Below are positions 45,704-53,943 of a DNA stretch of 64,000 nt, in pieces (position 1 is the first letter of the stretch; each line of letters starts with the position of its first letter). The stretch comes from Cohnella abietis (GTDB lineage Bacteria; Bacillota; Bacilli; Paenibacillales; Paenibacillaceae): positions 1,083,501 to 1,147,500 of the forward strand of contig NZ_AP019400.1 in assembly GCF_004295585.1 (NCBI RefSeq). The letters run 5' to 3'. The notes below the pieces were generated by a model that did not search any database, was not told the origin of the DNA, and saw only the letters and a program-made list of their open reading frames with translations. The translations under genes and the position numbers were made by a program.

Positions 45704-46870
45704 GTGGCTGAAGATAAGGTGAAAAATAAGGTTATCCGCTTCGGGGTCATCGGATGTGGATTGATGGGCAAGGAATTTGCTAGCGCCGTGGCGCGCTGGT
45801 GCCATCTTACCGACGTGAATTTTGAACCTCAGATTATCGCGATATGTGACGCCAATTCGGCTGCATCGGCATGGTTTGTTCGTGCTGTCCCAAGTGTGAA
45901 ATACGTGTATGTCGACTATAAGGATATGCTCGCCAATACGGAGGTGGATGCGATTTATTGCGCAGTTCCGCATAATCTGCACGAGCAAATATATATAGAT
46001 ATTATTAGCGCAGGCAAGCATCTACTAGGCGAAAAGCCGTTCGGCATAGACAAGGAAGCGAATGAACGAATTTTACAGACGATTGCGGACCATCCGCAGG
46101 TCATTGTTCGTTGCTCATCGGAGTTTCCATTCTACCCTGGCGCGATGCACATCACGAAATGGGTTAAAGAAGGGCGGTTTGGCCGCATAATTGAGGTGGA
46201 AGCAGGCTTCTGGCATTCTAGCGATCTTGATCCGAGTAAGCCAATAAACTGGAAAAGACGGATAGCTACGAACGGCGAGTATGGTTGTATGGGGGATCTT
46301 GGGCTACATGTTTTGCACCTGCCATTAAGATTTGGGTGGCAACCGCAAAGTGTCAGGGCGCTACTCAACAAGATCGTAGAGGAACGTCCCGATGGGCAAG
46401 GGGGGATGGCACCTTGCGAAACATGGGATAACGCGATTCTTGCTTGTGATGTGCTTACGGAAACGCAGCAATTTCCAATGATCCTTTCTACGAAACGAAT
46501 TGCACCCGGCCATGCCAATACATGGTTTATTCGAATACAAGGCACCGAATTTTCTGCAGAATTTACGACCAAAAATCCCAAACAGGTCGCATCTCTTCCA
46601 TATGTACCCGGAGGAACTCAAGCTTGGCACGTTGCTGATGTCCCCTATCATTCGGCATATGGCACGATAACTGGGGGAATATTCGAATTCGGTTTTTCAG
46701 ACTCCATTCTGCAAATGTGGGCGGCTTTCTGCGACGAGCTAGTAAATGGTAGAGAAGGAATGCTGCAGCCGTTTCAATGCGCTCTTCCGGAGGAAGCGGC
46801 TGGCAGCCATGATTTGTTTACAGCGGCGCTGGAATCGAACCGTTCGGGGGATACGATTAGGTTATATTAA
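45704..46870 (+). CDS. Gfo/Idh/MocA-family oxidoreductase
   Basis: A 388-aa NAD(P)-dependent dehydrogenase with Rossmann fold (FGVIGCGLMGKEFA), AVPHNLHEQIYIDIISAGKHLLGEKPF (catalytic Lys in EKP), and a C-terminal dimer domain with GDLGLHVLHLP supplying the catalytic His. GTG 45704 follows AGAAGGTG; the aldolase stop is at 45702. Last gene of the sugar operon. It may oxidise or interconvert the sugar before isomerisation or process a side product; the substrate is unknown. Confidence 0.88.
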   Translation: MAEDKVKNKVIRFGVIGCGLMGKEFASAVARWCHLTDVNFEPQIIAICDANSAASAWFVRAVPSVKYVYVDYKDMLANTEVDAIYCAVPHNLHEQIYIDIISAGKHLLGEKPFGIDKEANERILQTIADHPQVIVRCSSEFPFYPGAMHITKWVKEGRFGRIIEVEAGFWHSSDLDPSKPINWKRRIATNGEYGCMGDLGLHVLHLPLRFGWQPQSVRALLNKIVEERPDGQGGMAPCETWDNAILACDVLTETQQFPMILSTKRIAPGHANTWFIRIQGTEFSAEFTTKNPKQVASLPYVPGGTQAWHVADVPYHSAYGTITGGIFEFGFSDSILQMWAAFCDELVNGREGMLQPFQCALPEEAAGSHDLFTAALESNRSGDTIRLY

Positions 46871-46918
46871 TTTTTCTTTACTTGACAAATAGTATTGTTT
46901 ATACTGTTTATAACAGAT

Positions 46919-46969
46919 CTCGCCCGCGCCTCTGCTTGCATGCGTAACTAGGGCGAGCCATTTTTTTAT
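46919..46969 (+). terminator. Terminator of the isomerase-kinase-aldolase operon
   Basis: CTCGCCC/GGGCGAG with a 25-nt loop, then CCATTTTTTT. A TTGACA at 46882 upstream may be the -35 of a promoter for the following Abi_2 gene, with a poor -10. Confidence 0.7.
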
Positions 46970-46984
46970 ATAGGGGCAATTCAC

Positions 46985-47857
46985 TTGAATATACCTAATA
47001 ATAAATTGAAACCGGCGATAACATATGAAGATCAAGTTGAACTTTTACGAAGCCGTGGTCTTATAATTGAAGATAGTAAGAAGGCTGTAGATACTCTAAA
47101 AAGAATAAATTATTATAGGTTAACTGCGTATACATTATCTTTTAAGAGGGATAATGTTTTTTTTGAGGGTACTACATTCAATACAATTCTAAGACATTAT
47201 GAGTTTGATTCGAAGCTAAGAAATATATTGATGGAAATTATCGAGCATGTGGAGATAGCATTTAGAACCCATATTGCATATCTCATTGGTCATAAATATC
47301 ACCCATTAGGGTATCAAGACTATACAATTTTTAGGTCCGAAGAGCATCATAAAGATTTTATTGCGGAATTAGAAAAAGGACTTAGTTTATCGAAGGATCC
47401 CTTTGTGACTCATCACCATGAGAACAAGGAAGGCATTTTCCCAGTATGGGTTGCATTTGAAGTGTTAATGTTCTCTGGTCTTTCGAAGCTATTTAAGAAT
47501 TTACAGGTTCCTGATCAGCGTGCAATTGCGCAAGAATATTATGGTGTTCATCATGAGGAGATTTCAAGCTGGCTCTACGCACTGACTGTTGTTAGGAATC
47601 GTTGCGCTCATTATAATAGATTGTTTAATCAATCACTACCGATTAAGCCGAGATTTAGGCATGTTGATAAAAAACTAGAAATACATGAAAATTCGTTGTT
47701 CGCTGTCATTTTTAATCTCAAATATTTAATTACAGATAATACTTATTGGCGTATATGGGTTATTAAGCTTGAGTCATTAATAGGAGAATATAGGGATGTA
47801 GATATACGTAGGTTAGGATTTAAAGAAGATTGGTACGCATTGATTACAGTGAAATAA
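46985..47857 (+). CDS. Abi_2 (AbiD/AbiF) family HEPN protein
   Basis: A 290-aa protein of the Abi_2 family. The N-terminal KPAITYEDQVELLRSRGLII is characteristic, and the HEPN ribonuclease motif is intact as RNRCAH (Arg204-x4-His209), within VVRNRCAHYNRLFN. Family members cause abortive infection in lactococci and are relatives of the Cas13 HEPN fold. TTG 46985 follows AGGGGC. The gene is A/T-rich compared with the sugar operon and starts immediately after its terminator, consistent with recent insertion. Next comes a 5'-nucleotidase-like gene after 39 bp, probably co-transcribed. Confidence 0.88.
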   Translation: MNIPNNKLKPAITYEDQVELLRSRGLIIEDSKKAVDTLKRINYYRLTAYTLSFKRDNVFFEGTTFNTILRHYEFDSKLRNILMEIIEHVEIAFRTHIAYLIGHKYHPLGYQDYTIFRSEEHHKDFIAELEKGLSLSKDPFVTHHHENKEGIFPVWVAFEVLMFSGLSKLFKNLQVPDQRAIAQEYYGVHHEEISSWLYALTVVRNRCAHYNRLFNQSLPIKPRFRHVDKKLEIHENSLFAVIFNLKYLITDNTYWRIWVIKLESLIGEYRDVDIRRLGFKEDWYALITVK

Positions 47858-47896
47858 TCGTTGCGATAACTTTATTGTAGTTAGGTGGAAGATACC

Positions 47897-48853
47897 TTGG
47901 GATTCAATATTCAAGATAAATTTGTTGTTGCAATAGCTTCTAGTGCTCTATTCGATCTATCTGAATCTGATGAAGTCTTTAGGAATCTAGGAGAAGAAGG
48001 ATATAGAAAGTACCAACGGGAAAATGAAACCAATACACTCGGTAAAGGAGTCGCTTTCCCCCTTATTAAGAGATTGCTTAAGGTGAATGGTTCTACTCCT
48101 GAGGACCAACCCGTTGAGGTTGTATTATTATCGAGAAATGATCCGGATACGGGATTACGAGTGTTAAAATCAATAGAATCTTACAGGCTCCCAATTAGTC
48201 GTGCTGTTTTTGTTACTGGAAATAACCCGTTTTTGTATATGGAAGCTTTTAACGCATCCCTATTTTTATCTGGAAACCCTAATGATGTTAAACAAGCCAT
48301 AGAGCTTGGGCTGCCTGCAGGCTGTGTCTATCCTACAGATTTTGTAGATGATGAAGAGGATGAAGTGCTTAGATTGGCGTTCGATTTTGATGGCATTATT
48401 GCGGATGATTCAGCTGAAGTTGTCTATCAACACGGTGCAATAAAGTTATTTCATCAACATGAGAGATTAAAGGCGGGGGAGCCTTTGCCAGCGGGACCTT
48501 TGCTGAGGTTTTTCCTTGAGATTTCTAATCTGACTAAGAGGGAACTGCAGAAAAAACAGGCAGATCCAAATTACATTCCACGAATTCGTATAGCAATTGC
48601 AACAGCAAGGAACGCGCCTGCACATGAACGTGTGATTGCTACCCTTAGGAAATTGGATATTATCGTTGATGAGGCTTTTTTCCTGGGTGGTATAGATAAA
48701 AATCGAGTTTTGAAAATATTTAAGCCGCATATATTTTTTGATGATCAGGTTGGGCATATTGCAGATGTGGCAAGAATAGCTCCTTCGGTTCATGTGCCAT
48801 TTGGAGTTACAAATCAGGAACCAAAGAAAACGATTAGGCTTCAGGAAAACTAG
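47897..48853 (+). CDS. 5'-nucleotidase-like protein (NT5C1/PF06189 type)
   Basis: A 318-aa HAD-related nucleotidase resembling cytosolic 5'-nucleotidase 1: N-terminal FVVAIASSALFDLSESD, VVLLSRNDPDTGLRVLKSI, FVTGNNPFLYMEAFNASLFLS, the catalytic aspartates in FDFDGIIADD near residue 160, and HIFFDDQ near the C-terminus. TTG 47897 has AGGTGGAAG upstream; GTG 47885 would overlap that site. It would dephosphorylate nucleoside monophosphates. Pairing with an Abi_2 RNase suggests a defence unit, but a housekeeping role cannot be excluded. Confidence 0.85.
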   Translation: MGFNIQDKFVVAIASSALFDLSESDEVFRNLGEEGYRKYQRENETNTLGKGVAFPLIKRLLKVNGSTPEDQPVEVVLLSRNDPDTGLRVLKSIESYRLPISRAVFVTGNNPFLYMEAFNASLFLSGNPNDVKQAIELGLPAGCVYPTDFVDDEEDEVLRLAFDFDGIIADDSAEVVYQHGAIKLFHQHERLKAGEPLPAGPLLRFFLEISNLTKRELQKKQADPNYIPRIRIAIATARNAPAHERVIATLRKLDIIVDEAFFLGGIDKNRVLKIFKPHIFFDDQVGHIADVARIAPSVHVPFGVTNQEPKKTIRLQEN

Positions 48854-48876
48854 ATGAAGCCAGTAATGTATTTGTT

Positions 48877-48926
48877 AAAGAAAGCTCGTAATTTCCCTTA
48901 TAAGGAATTACGGGTTTTCTTTTTTA
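48877..48926 (+). terminator. Terminator of the Abi_2/nucleotidase pair
   Basis: AAAGAAA...TCGTAATTTCC paired with GGAATTACGGG...TTTCTTT, ending in a T-run. The rest of the gap to 49069 shows only a ribosome-binding site. Confidence 0.8.
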
Positions 48927-49068
48927 CTCTTCTGTTTACGCATCACGTTTCAAAATATTAACCATTCCCTTTCTCTACTAGAAACAAAAGGGAATTTATT
49001 GCGTAAAAGACTAGGTGCACTGAAAAGTAATATTACGCAATGTATATATTGAGGAGATGAGCATTTCG

Positions 49069-50931
49069 ATGTTGTTTCGCAGGTTGACTCGATCCAGTTT
49101 ACTTATTCTAGCTTTCCTCATACTTTTACCGCAATCTCAATCCTTTGGCGAATCGTATCGAACTTACTTGAAGCCTTTAACCATTAAATCCACAAAGACG
49201 ATCAAGCCTACATACGACGTTATTGTAGCTGGCACTGACCCGGAGGGCATTGTAGCAGCGATTTCAGCAGCACGAAACAATTTGAAGGTACTCCTTGTCG
49301 ATGGTAAGAACCGTAGGAAGCTAGGCGGTCTGATGACATTAGGTTGGCTGAACACTTTGGATTTGAACAAATCACCGGTCGTGAATAAGAAATACCCGTC
49401 TCCTTATTTAAATGGGGGGATATTTCAAGAATGGTTTAACTTAATAGAAGGAACATCGTTCGACGTTGAGAGGGCGACGAATGCTTTTCATAATTTGACG
49501 CTAAGTGAACCGAACATAGATATATTGATGAACGTCAAGGTGATGCAACCAGTTGTTGCGAATAATGCCGTAACAGGAATGCGGATCGTCAAGGAGGATG
49601 GAAAAGAAATCAATGTAAATGCAGTCAGCATCATTGATGCAACACAGGACGCAGATATCGCGGCTGCCGCAGGAGCTCCTTTCACATGGGGATGGAAGGA
49701 CATTGGTGAACCGAATGCGCAAATGGCCGTTACGCTCGTGTTTAAGCTCAGTGGTGTAACAGATGCGATTTGGCAAGAGCTGTCTCATAAGGTGGGTTCA
49801 GATTCGCGGAGCATATGGGGCTACAAGGAAGTTAAGAAATATCAATCGTCCAATCCTACTCGCGTCAAAATGCGAGGGCTGAACATCGGCCGGGAAGACA
49901 ACGGGACGATCCTAATCAACAGCATGCAAATTTATGGTGTCAATCCATTGGATCCAGCTTCCGTTCAGGAGGGTATGCGAATCGGCGCCAAAGAAGCTCC
50001 ATTGATCGTCGATTATTTGAAGAAGAATTACAAGGGCTTCAGAAAGCTGAAATATGCGGGTGTTGCTCCCGAGCTTTACATTAGGGAATCTCGTCATATA
50101 GAGGGTGAATATCGCCTCACGATGGCAGATTTAATGAATAACCGTGATCAATGGGACGCGATCGCTTATGGGTCCTACGAAGTAGATATTCAAAGTATCG
50201 CATATAACATAGGAGGTAGTGTGGTGATGCATCCTATGCAGTACGGTGTGCCATTCCGAAGTATTGTACCAAAAAAAGTGGATGGATTGCTCGTGGTTGG
50301 TCGTTCGGCAAGCTTTGATACTTTGCCGCACGGCAGTGCTCGTGTCATTCCGCTTGGAATGGCGACTGGAGAAGCCGCGGGTGTCGCGGCCAAGCTTGCG
50401 AAGGAGCGCAAGCTCACGTTCCGGCAGTTGTCCAAGTCGAAGGAAAGCATCGAGGAGCTTCAAAACAGGCTTACGAAGCAAGGAATGGATTTGCGAGTGA
50501 GGCCTTTCGAGAAGCCCGAATATATGAAGGGGTCAGCATATCCAGGATTGCTTACTGCGGTAAGCCTTTACGTAGCTACTGGCGGATATGAGAACGCTTG
50601 GAAGCTGGACGAGCCAGCGAAAAAAAAGAAGCTAGCGAATATCATAAACCGCTTAAAGAAAATGTATCCCGACAAGTTTCCGAACAAGCAATCATTTGAT
50701 CATAGTACCAAAGAGGAACCGATCTCACTCGATCTGTTGACTTCTAGAATCACCGAAGTCGCGGGGATGACCCATAAAGGCGGATCGTCGACTGATTTCA
50801 TGCTAAGGTCGAAATGGCTCAACAAAAAAACGCTCGACGAGATTAAGAACAAGGATCGATTGACTGTTGGAGAACTATATAAGCTAATCCGAGACTTCAT
50901 GGACTACTATTTGCATGTTACATTTAAGTGA
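49069..50931 (+). CDS. Secreted FAD-dependent oxidoreductase (FAD_oxidored type)
   Basis: About 620 aa. A signal peptide or anchor (LLILAFLILLPQSQSFG) is followed by a Rossmann FAD domain with the slightly unusual VIVAGTDPEGIVAAISAARN in place of GxGxxG, then KLGGLMTLGWLN, SIIDATQDADIAAAAGAPF and LLVVGRSASFDTLPHGSARVIPLGMATGEAAG, all typical of PF12831-like proteins that often accompany glycan degradation. GAGGAG at 49051 is 12 bases from ATG 49069 and abuts ATG 49057. It is a single gene; its stop lies directly against the family A array with no terminator between. Confidence 0.82.
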   Translation: MLFRRLTRSSLLILAFLILLPQSQSFGESYRTYLKPLTIKSTKTIKPTYDVIVAGTDPEGIVAAISAARNNLKVLLVDGKNRRKLGGLMTLGWLNTLDLNKSPVVNKKYPSPYLNGGIFQEWFNLIEGTSFDVERATNAFHNLTLSEPNIDILMNVKVMQPVVANNAVTGMRIVKEDGKEINVNAVSIIDATQDADIAAAAGAPFTWGWKDIGEPNAQMAVTLVFKLSGVTDAIWQELSHKVGSDSRSIWGYKEVKKYQSSNPTRVKMRGLNIGREDNGTILINSMQIYGVNPLDPASVQEGMRIGAKEAPLIVDYLKKNYKGFRKLKYAGVAPELYIRESRHIEGEYRLTMADLMNNRDQWDAIAYGSYEVDIQSIAYNIGGSVVMHPMQYGVPFRSIVPKKVDGLLVVGRSASFDTLPHGSARVIPLGMATGEAAGVAAKLAKERKLTFRQLSKSKESIEELQNRLTKQGMDLRVRPFEKPEYMKGSAYPGLLTAVSLYVATGGYENAWKLDEPAKKKKLANIINRLKKMYPDKFPNKQSFDHSTKEEPISLDLLTSRITEVAGMTHKGGSSTDFMLRSKWLNKKTLDEIKNKDRLTVGELYKLIRDFMDYYLHVTFK

Positions 50932-50937
50932 AACGGA

Positions 50938-51665
50938 AGATACGAAACGGTGCGATTGGTTGGAGATGTATGAATATTTCGAGCAACGAGGTCCGGAAGA
51001 AGCGCGATCGGCTGGTGATGTACGAATATTTCGAACAACGAGGTCCGGAAGAGGCACGATTGAGTGGAGATGTTCGAATATTTCGAGTAACGGGTCCGAA
51101 CGAGGCACGATTGAGAGGTGTTGTTCGAATATTTCGAGCAACGAGGTCCGGAAGAGGCACGATTGAGGTGTTGTTCGAATATTTCGAGCAACGAGGTCCG
51201 GAAGAGGCGCGATTGAGAGGTGTTGTTCGAATATTTCGAGTAACGAGGTCCGGAAGAGGCACGATTGAGTGGAGATGTACGAATATTTCGAGTAACGAGG
51301 TCCGGAAGAGGCACGATTGAGGGGAGATGTACGATAATTTCGAGCAACGAGGTCCGGAAGAGGCACGATTGAGTGGAGATGTTCGAATATTTCGAGTAAC
51401 TAGGTCCGGAAGAGGCACGATTGAGTGGTGTTGTTCGAATATTTCGAGCAACGAGGTCCTGACGAGGCACGAATGAGTGGTGATGTACGAAAATTTCGAG
51501 TAACGAGGTCCGGAAGAGGCACGATTGAGTGGAGATGTACTAATATTTCGAGCAACGAGGTCCGGATGAGGCACGATTGAGTGGTGTTGTTCGAATATTT
51601 CGAGCAACATGGTCCTAACGAGGCACGATTCAGAGGTATTGTTCGAATATATCGAGCAACAAAGA
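50938..51665. repeat. 52-bp tandem array, family A, copy 2
   Basis: About 14 units; the GTTCGA/GTACGA core recurs at 50968, 51020, 51072, 51123, 51173, 51225, 51277, 51329, 51381, 51433, 51485, 51537, 51589 and 51641, a 52-bp period with two shortened units. The best units carry GTTGTTCGAA-TAT-TTCGAGCAAC, a 10-bp stem with one G-T pair and a 3-nt loop; the linker is ACGAGGTCCGGAAGAGGC then ACGATTGAGTGG. The first unit, nearest the gene, is the most diverged. Orientation is opposite to copy 1. Both strands show spurious open frames. Confidence 0.96.
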
Positions 51666-51679
51666 CAAAGAAGAGGCTA

Positions 51680-51708
51680 CCCATAAGCTCGCTTATGGGA
51701 CAGCCCCC
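51680..51708 (-). terminator. Hairpin with IS1182-like end motif; terminator of the MDR pair
   Basis: CCCATAAG/CTTATGGG with a 4-nt loop and outer GGCT/AGCC. On the minus strand it reads GGCTGTCCCATAAG, the motif also present at 29201-29214. It lies just downstream of the MDR genes, where it can terminate them. Confidence 0.6.
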
Positions 51709-51716
51709 TGTCAAAA

Positions 51717-52706
51717 TCAAATCCAATCTAGAATAACGCCAAGCTTGGCTTGCTTGGGATCCAGTATTAAATCCCACGCTTCCTTGGCTTGTTGAACAGG
51801 AAAGCGGTGCGTGATTAGTGAAGTAGTTTGCAGCCAGCCTTCTGTAATCCCCTGCAAGGTCGCATCCATGGCGTCTTGACTCCAGCCAGATGGACAGTAC
51901 AAGGTAGCATTTTTGCTACGAAGCATTTGGATATCAATTTTGCCATCCTCGCCAAGAAATCCAGCAGAAACTAAATGGCAGCCGTGCTGTGCTAATGAAA
52001 TCAATTCAGTTACCGTTGCAAGAGAGCCTACCGTATCAACAATAATTGAAAATTTATCAGTAACATCCTTCACAGCTTCTTGAATAGAAGATGACTTCAC
52101 ATTCGCTTTCTGAATCCCTTCAGGAAGCAGATCCAAGCGGTCATTATGTCTACCAAGTACAATGACTTGAGCTCCACGATGCAGTAGCGTTTGGGCTGCC
52201 CATTGCCCAACCATTCCATCTCCAATAACGATAGCGTAATCGCCTGCATTAACAGGTGGAGCCATTCCGCAGTTATAACCAACCTGAGTCAATACGAGCC
52301 CTGAATAAGCAATGGGATCAACCTCAGCTGGCAGCTTCCACACCTGGCTTTCATGGGTGACTGCAGGACTGACATGCCCGCCTGTAGAATAAAACAAATC
52401 ATTAACCTTACTTATAGTAGCAAAGACTTGATCGCCAATCGTAAAGCCTTGCACATCTTTTCCCAACGAGGTGATTGTGCCAACCTTCTGATACCCTGCT
52501 ACTTGAGGAAAAGGAAGCGGGTCACCATCTCTGAACGGTGTTTCCCCATCTGTTCTCTCTCCACGGAGAAAAGAGGATTCCGTACCATTGCTAATCCAAG
52601 AATGCTCGATGTCTATCATAATCTCATCATCTAGGGGAGTGGGTATGCTGACATCTTGATACGCTACCTTCAATTTTTCGGTAAAAACGACCCCTTTGCC
52701 TATCAT
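51717..52706 (-). CDS. MDR-family dehydrogenase, second of a pair
   Basis: A 329-aa medium-chain dehydrogenase/reductase without clear structural-zinc cysteines. It has the GroES-like N-terminus (HSWISNGTESSFLRGE), a nucleotide-binding domain with YAIVIGDGMVGQWAAQTLLHRGAQVIVLGR, and a YxS-like C-terminus. It overlaps the other MDR gene by 4 bp (ATGA), so both are made together. Likely a polyol or sugar alcohol oxidoreductase, or part of a glycoside-processing route; substrate unknown. Confidence 0.85.
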   Translation of the reverse strand: MIGKGVVFTEKLKVAYQDVSIPTPLDDEIMIDIEHSWISNGTESSFLRGERTDGETPFRDGDPLPFPQVAGYQKVGTITSLGKDVQGFTIGDQVFATISKVNDLFYSTGGHVSPAVTHESQVWKLPAEVDPIAYSGLVLTQVGYNCGMAPPVNAGDYAIVIGDGMVGQWAAQTLLHRGAQVIVLGRHNDRLDLLPEGIQKANVKSSSIQEAVKDVTDKFSIIVDTVGSLATVTELISLAQHGCHLVSAGFLGEDGKIDIQMLRSKNATLYCPSGWSQDAMDATLQGITEGWLQTTSLITHRFPVQQAKEAWDLILDPKQAKLGVILDWI

Positions 52707-53683
52707 AGCGATTCACCGGCAACGGATGCTTTCTCAAAGTCCTCTTGTGGGTAAAAATAAACCTTAATCGCTTTTTGCTCTTTAAGTAGCTGCACAGCTT
52801 CGTGATATTTAGTAAAGGAACCGTGATGGGTTTGGATGCACTCCATGTTCAAGCCCTTATTCGCCACCAAGTCGATCAACAAATCATGATCTCTTTGAAC
52901 AAGTCCACGGTATTTGTAAGACTCCAGCTTAAAGCCCTTAAACCACAAATGGTCGGCGTATTTCAATTCCCCTCGCAGCACTCCAAATATAACGACATGC
53001 TCCTCTACGAAGTTAAATAGATTTTGCACGGAAGGTGCAGCACCTACACAATCGTAGCCGAGGTCGAATTTTTCATCGGTTAAATCGCTAACGAGCTTGG
53101 CTTCCGCAAGACCAAGGTCATTGATGAACTGAACACGCTCTTGGTTTAAGTCTATCCCTACTACACGCGAAGCTCCCCATAATTTAGCCATTTGTACAGC
53201 CAGAATACCTGCAGGTCCAAGCCCTGAAATAAGAATGGATTTTCCTTTCAAATCCCCAAGCTGCAGCATTCCGATCATGACGCATTTAAGCAGCTCAAAG
53301 GAGACCGCCTGCTTGTAAGAGATCGATTCAGGCAGCTTCAATAAATCCTCTTCTCTAAAGCAAACATATTGCGCATAAGCACCAGGAGCATCACCAATAT
53401 GTTCAAGCGCGGCAACACGATCGCCAACTTTAAACTTACGGATTCCGCTGCCAATTGCTTTAACTACACCCGCCATCTCATGTCCAGGAAACCCGTATTG
53501 TAACGGATATTCGGGAGAAATCGAATAATCGAACATATTAAATCCACCAAGCATATTAATATCCCAGCGTGGACAAGTAGAAACAATTTGAAGCTCCACT
53601 AGTATTTCGAAGTCTTTAACATCAGGGATTGCGGTCTCGATAATGGAATACTGATCTTTTCCTACAATTTGCAATGCTTTCAT
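52703..53683 (-). CDS. MDR-family zinc-type dehydrogenase, first of a pair
   Basis: A 326-aa alcohol-dehydrogenase-like protein: GroES-like domain with STCPRWDINMLGG, the zinc-region signature GFPGHEMAGVVKAIGSGIRKFKVGDRVA, and a Rossmann fold SILISGLGPAGILAVQMAKLWGASRVVGID. GAATGGAG lies upstream of the start. It is divergent from an AraC regulator at 53944, which is the probable activator. The tandem of two distinct MDR enzymes suggests consecutive oxidation and reduction of one substrate. Confidence 0.87.
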   Translation of the reverse strand: MKALQIVGKDQYSIIETAIPDVKDFEILVELQIVSTCPRWDINMLGGFNMFDYSISPEYPLQYGFPGHEMAGVVKAIGSGIRKFKVGDRVAALEHIGDAPGAYAQYVCFREEDLLKLPESISYKQAVSFELLKCVMIGMLQLGDLKGKSILISGLGPAGILAVQMAKLWGASRVVGIDLNQERVQFINDLGLAEAKLVSDLTDEKFDLGYDCVGAAPSVQNLFNFVEEHVVIFGVLRGELKYADHLWFKGFKLESYKYRGLVQRDHDLLIDLVANKGLNMECIQTHHGSFTKYHEAVQLLKEQKAIKVYFYPQEDFEKASVAGESL

Positions 53684-53775
53684 ATAAAAGCTCCATTCTG
53701 TAGCTGAAGTGTGGATTTCATTCCACCTTCATTGTAAAAAATATATCCTCCAAAGTATTTGTTAAATCTTACTTG

Positions 53776-53894
53776 GATTCGCGTAAGTAGCAGTTAATTT
53801 ATACTTGTTCAGCACCTATATAGTATTTTGATTTATATAATATTTCACTCATCTACATAAATTAACTTGAAATAGGTTTACAACTGATTCGCGT
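53776..53894. promoter_or_regulatory. Direct repeats in the MDR/AraC divergent spacer
   Basis: GATTCGCGT occurs at 53776-53784 and again at 53886-53894, each followed by a short AT-rich stretch and TTAA or TAA. Spaced direct repeats in a divergent spacer are a usual form for AraC binding sites. No further evidence. Confidence 0.4.
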
Positions 53895-53943
53895 TTAACT
53901 AATGTTAGGAATAAAGATGCGCAGAAAAGGGAGGTAGGATTAA

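Noticed and set aside
50884..51777. Several 80-230-residue ORFs on both strands
   Set aside because: All are generated by the 52-bp repeat; the frame rotates through the unit and open frames appear on both strands at once.
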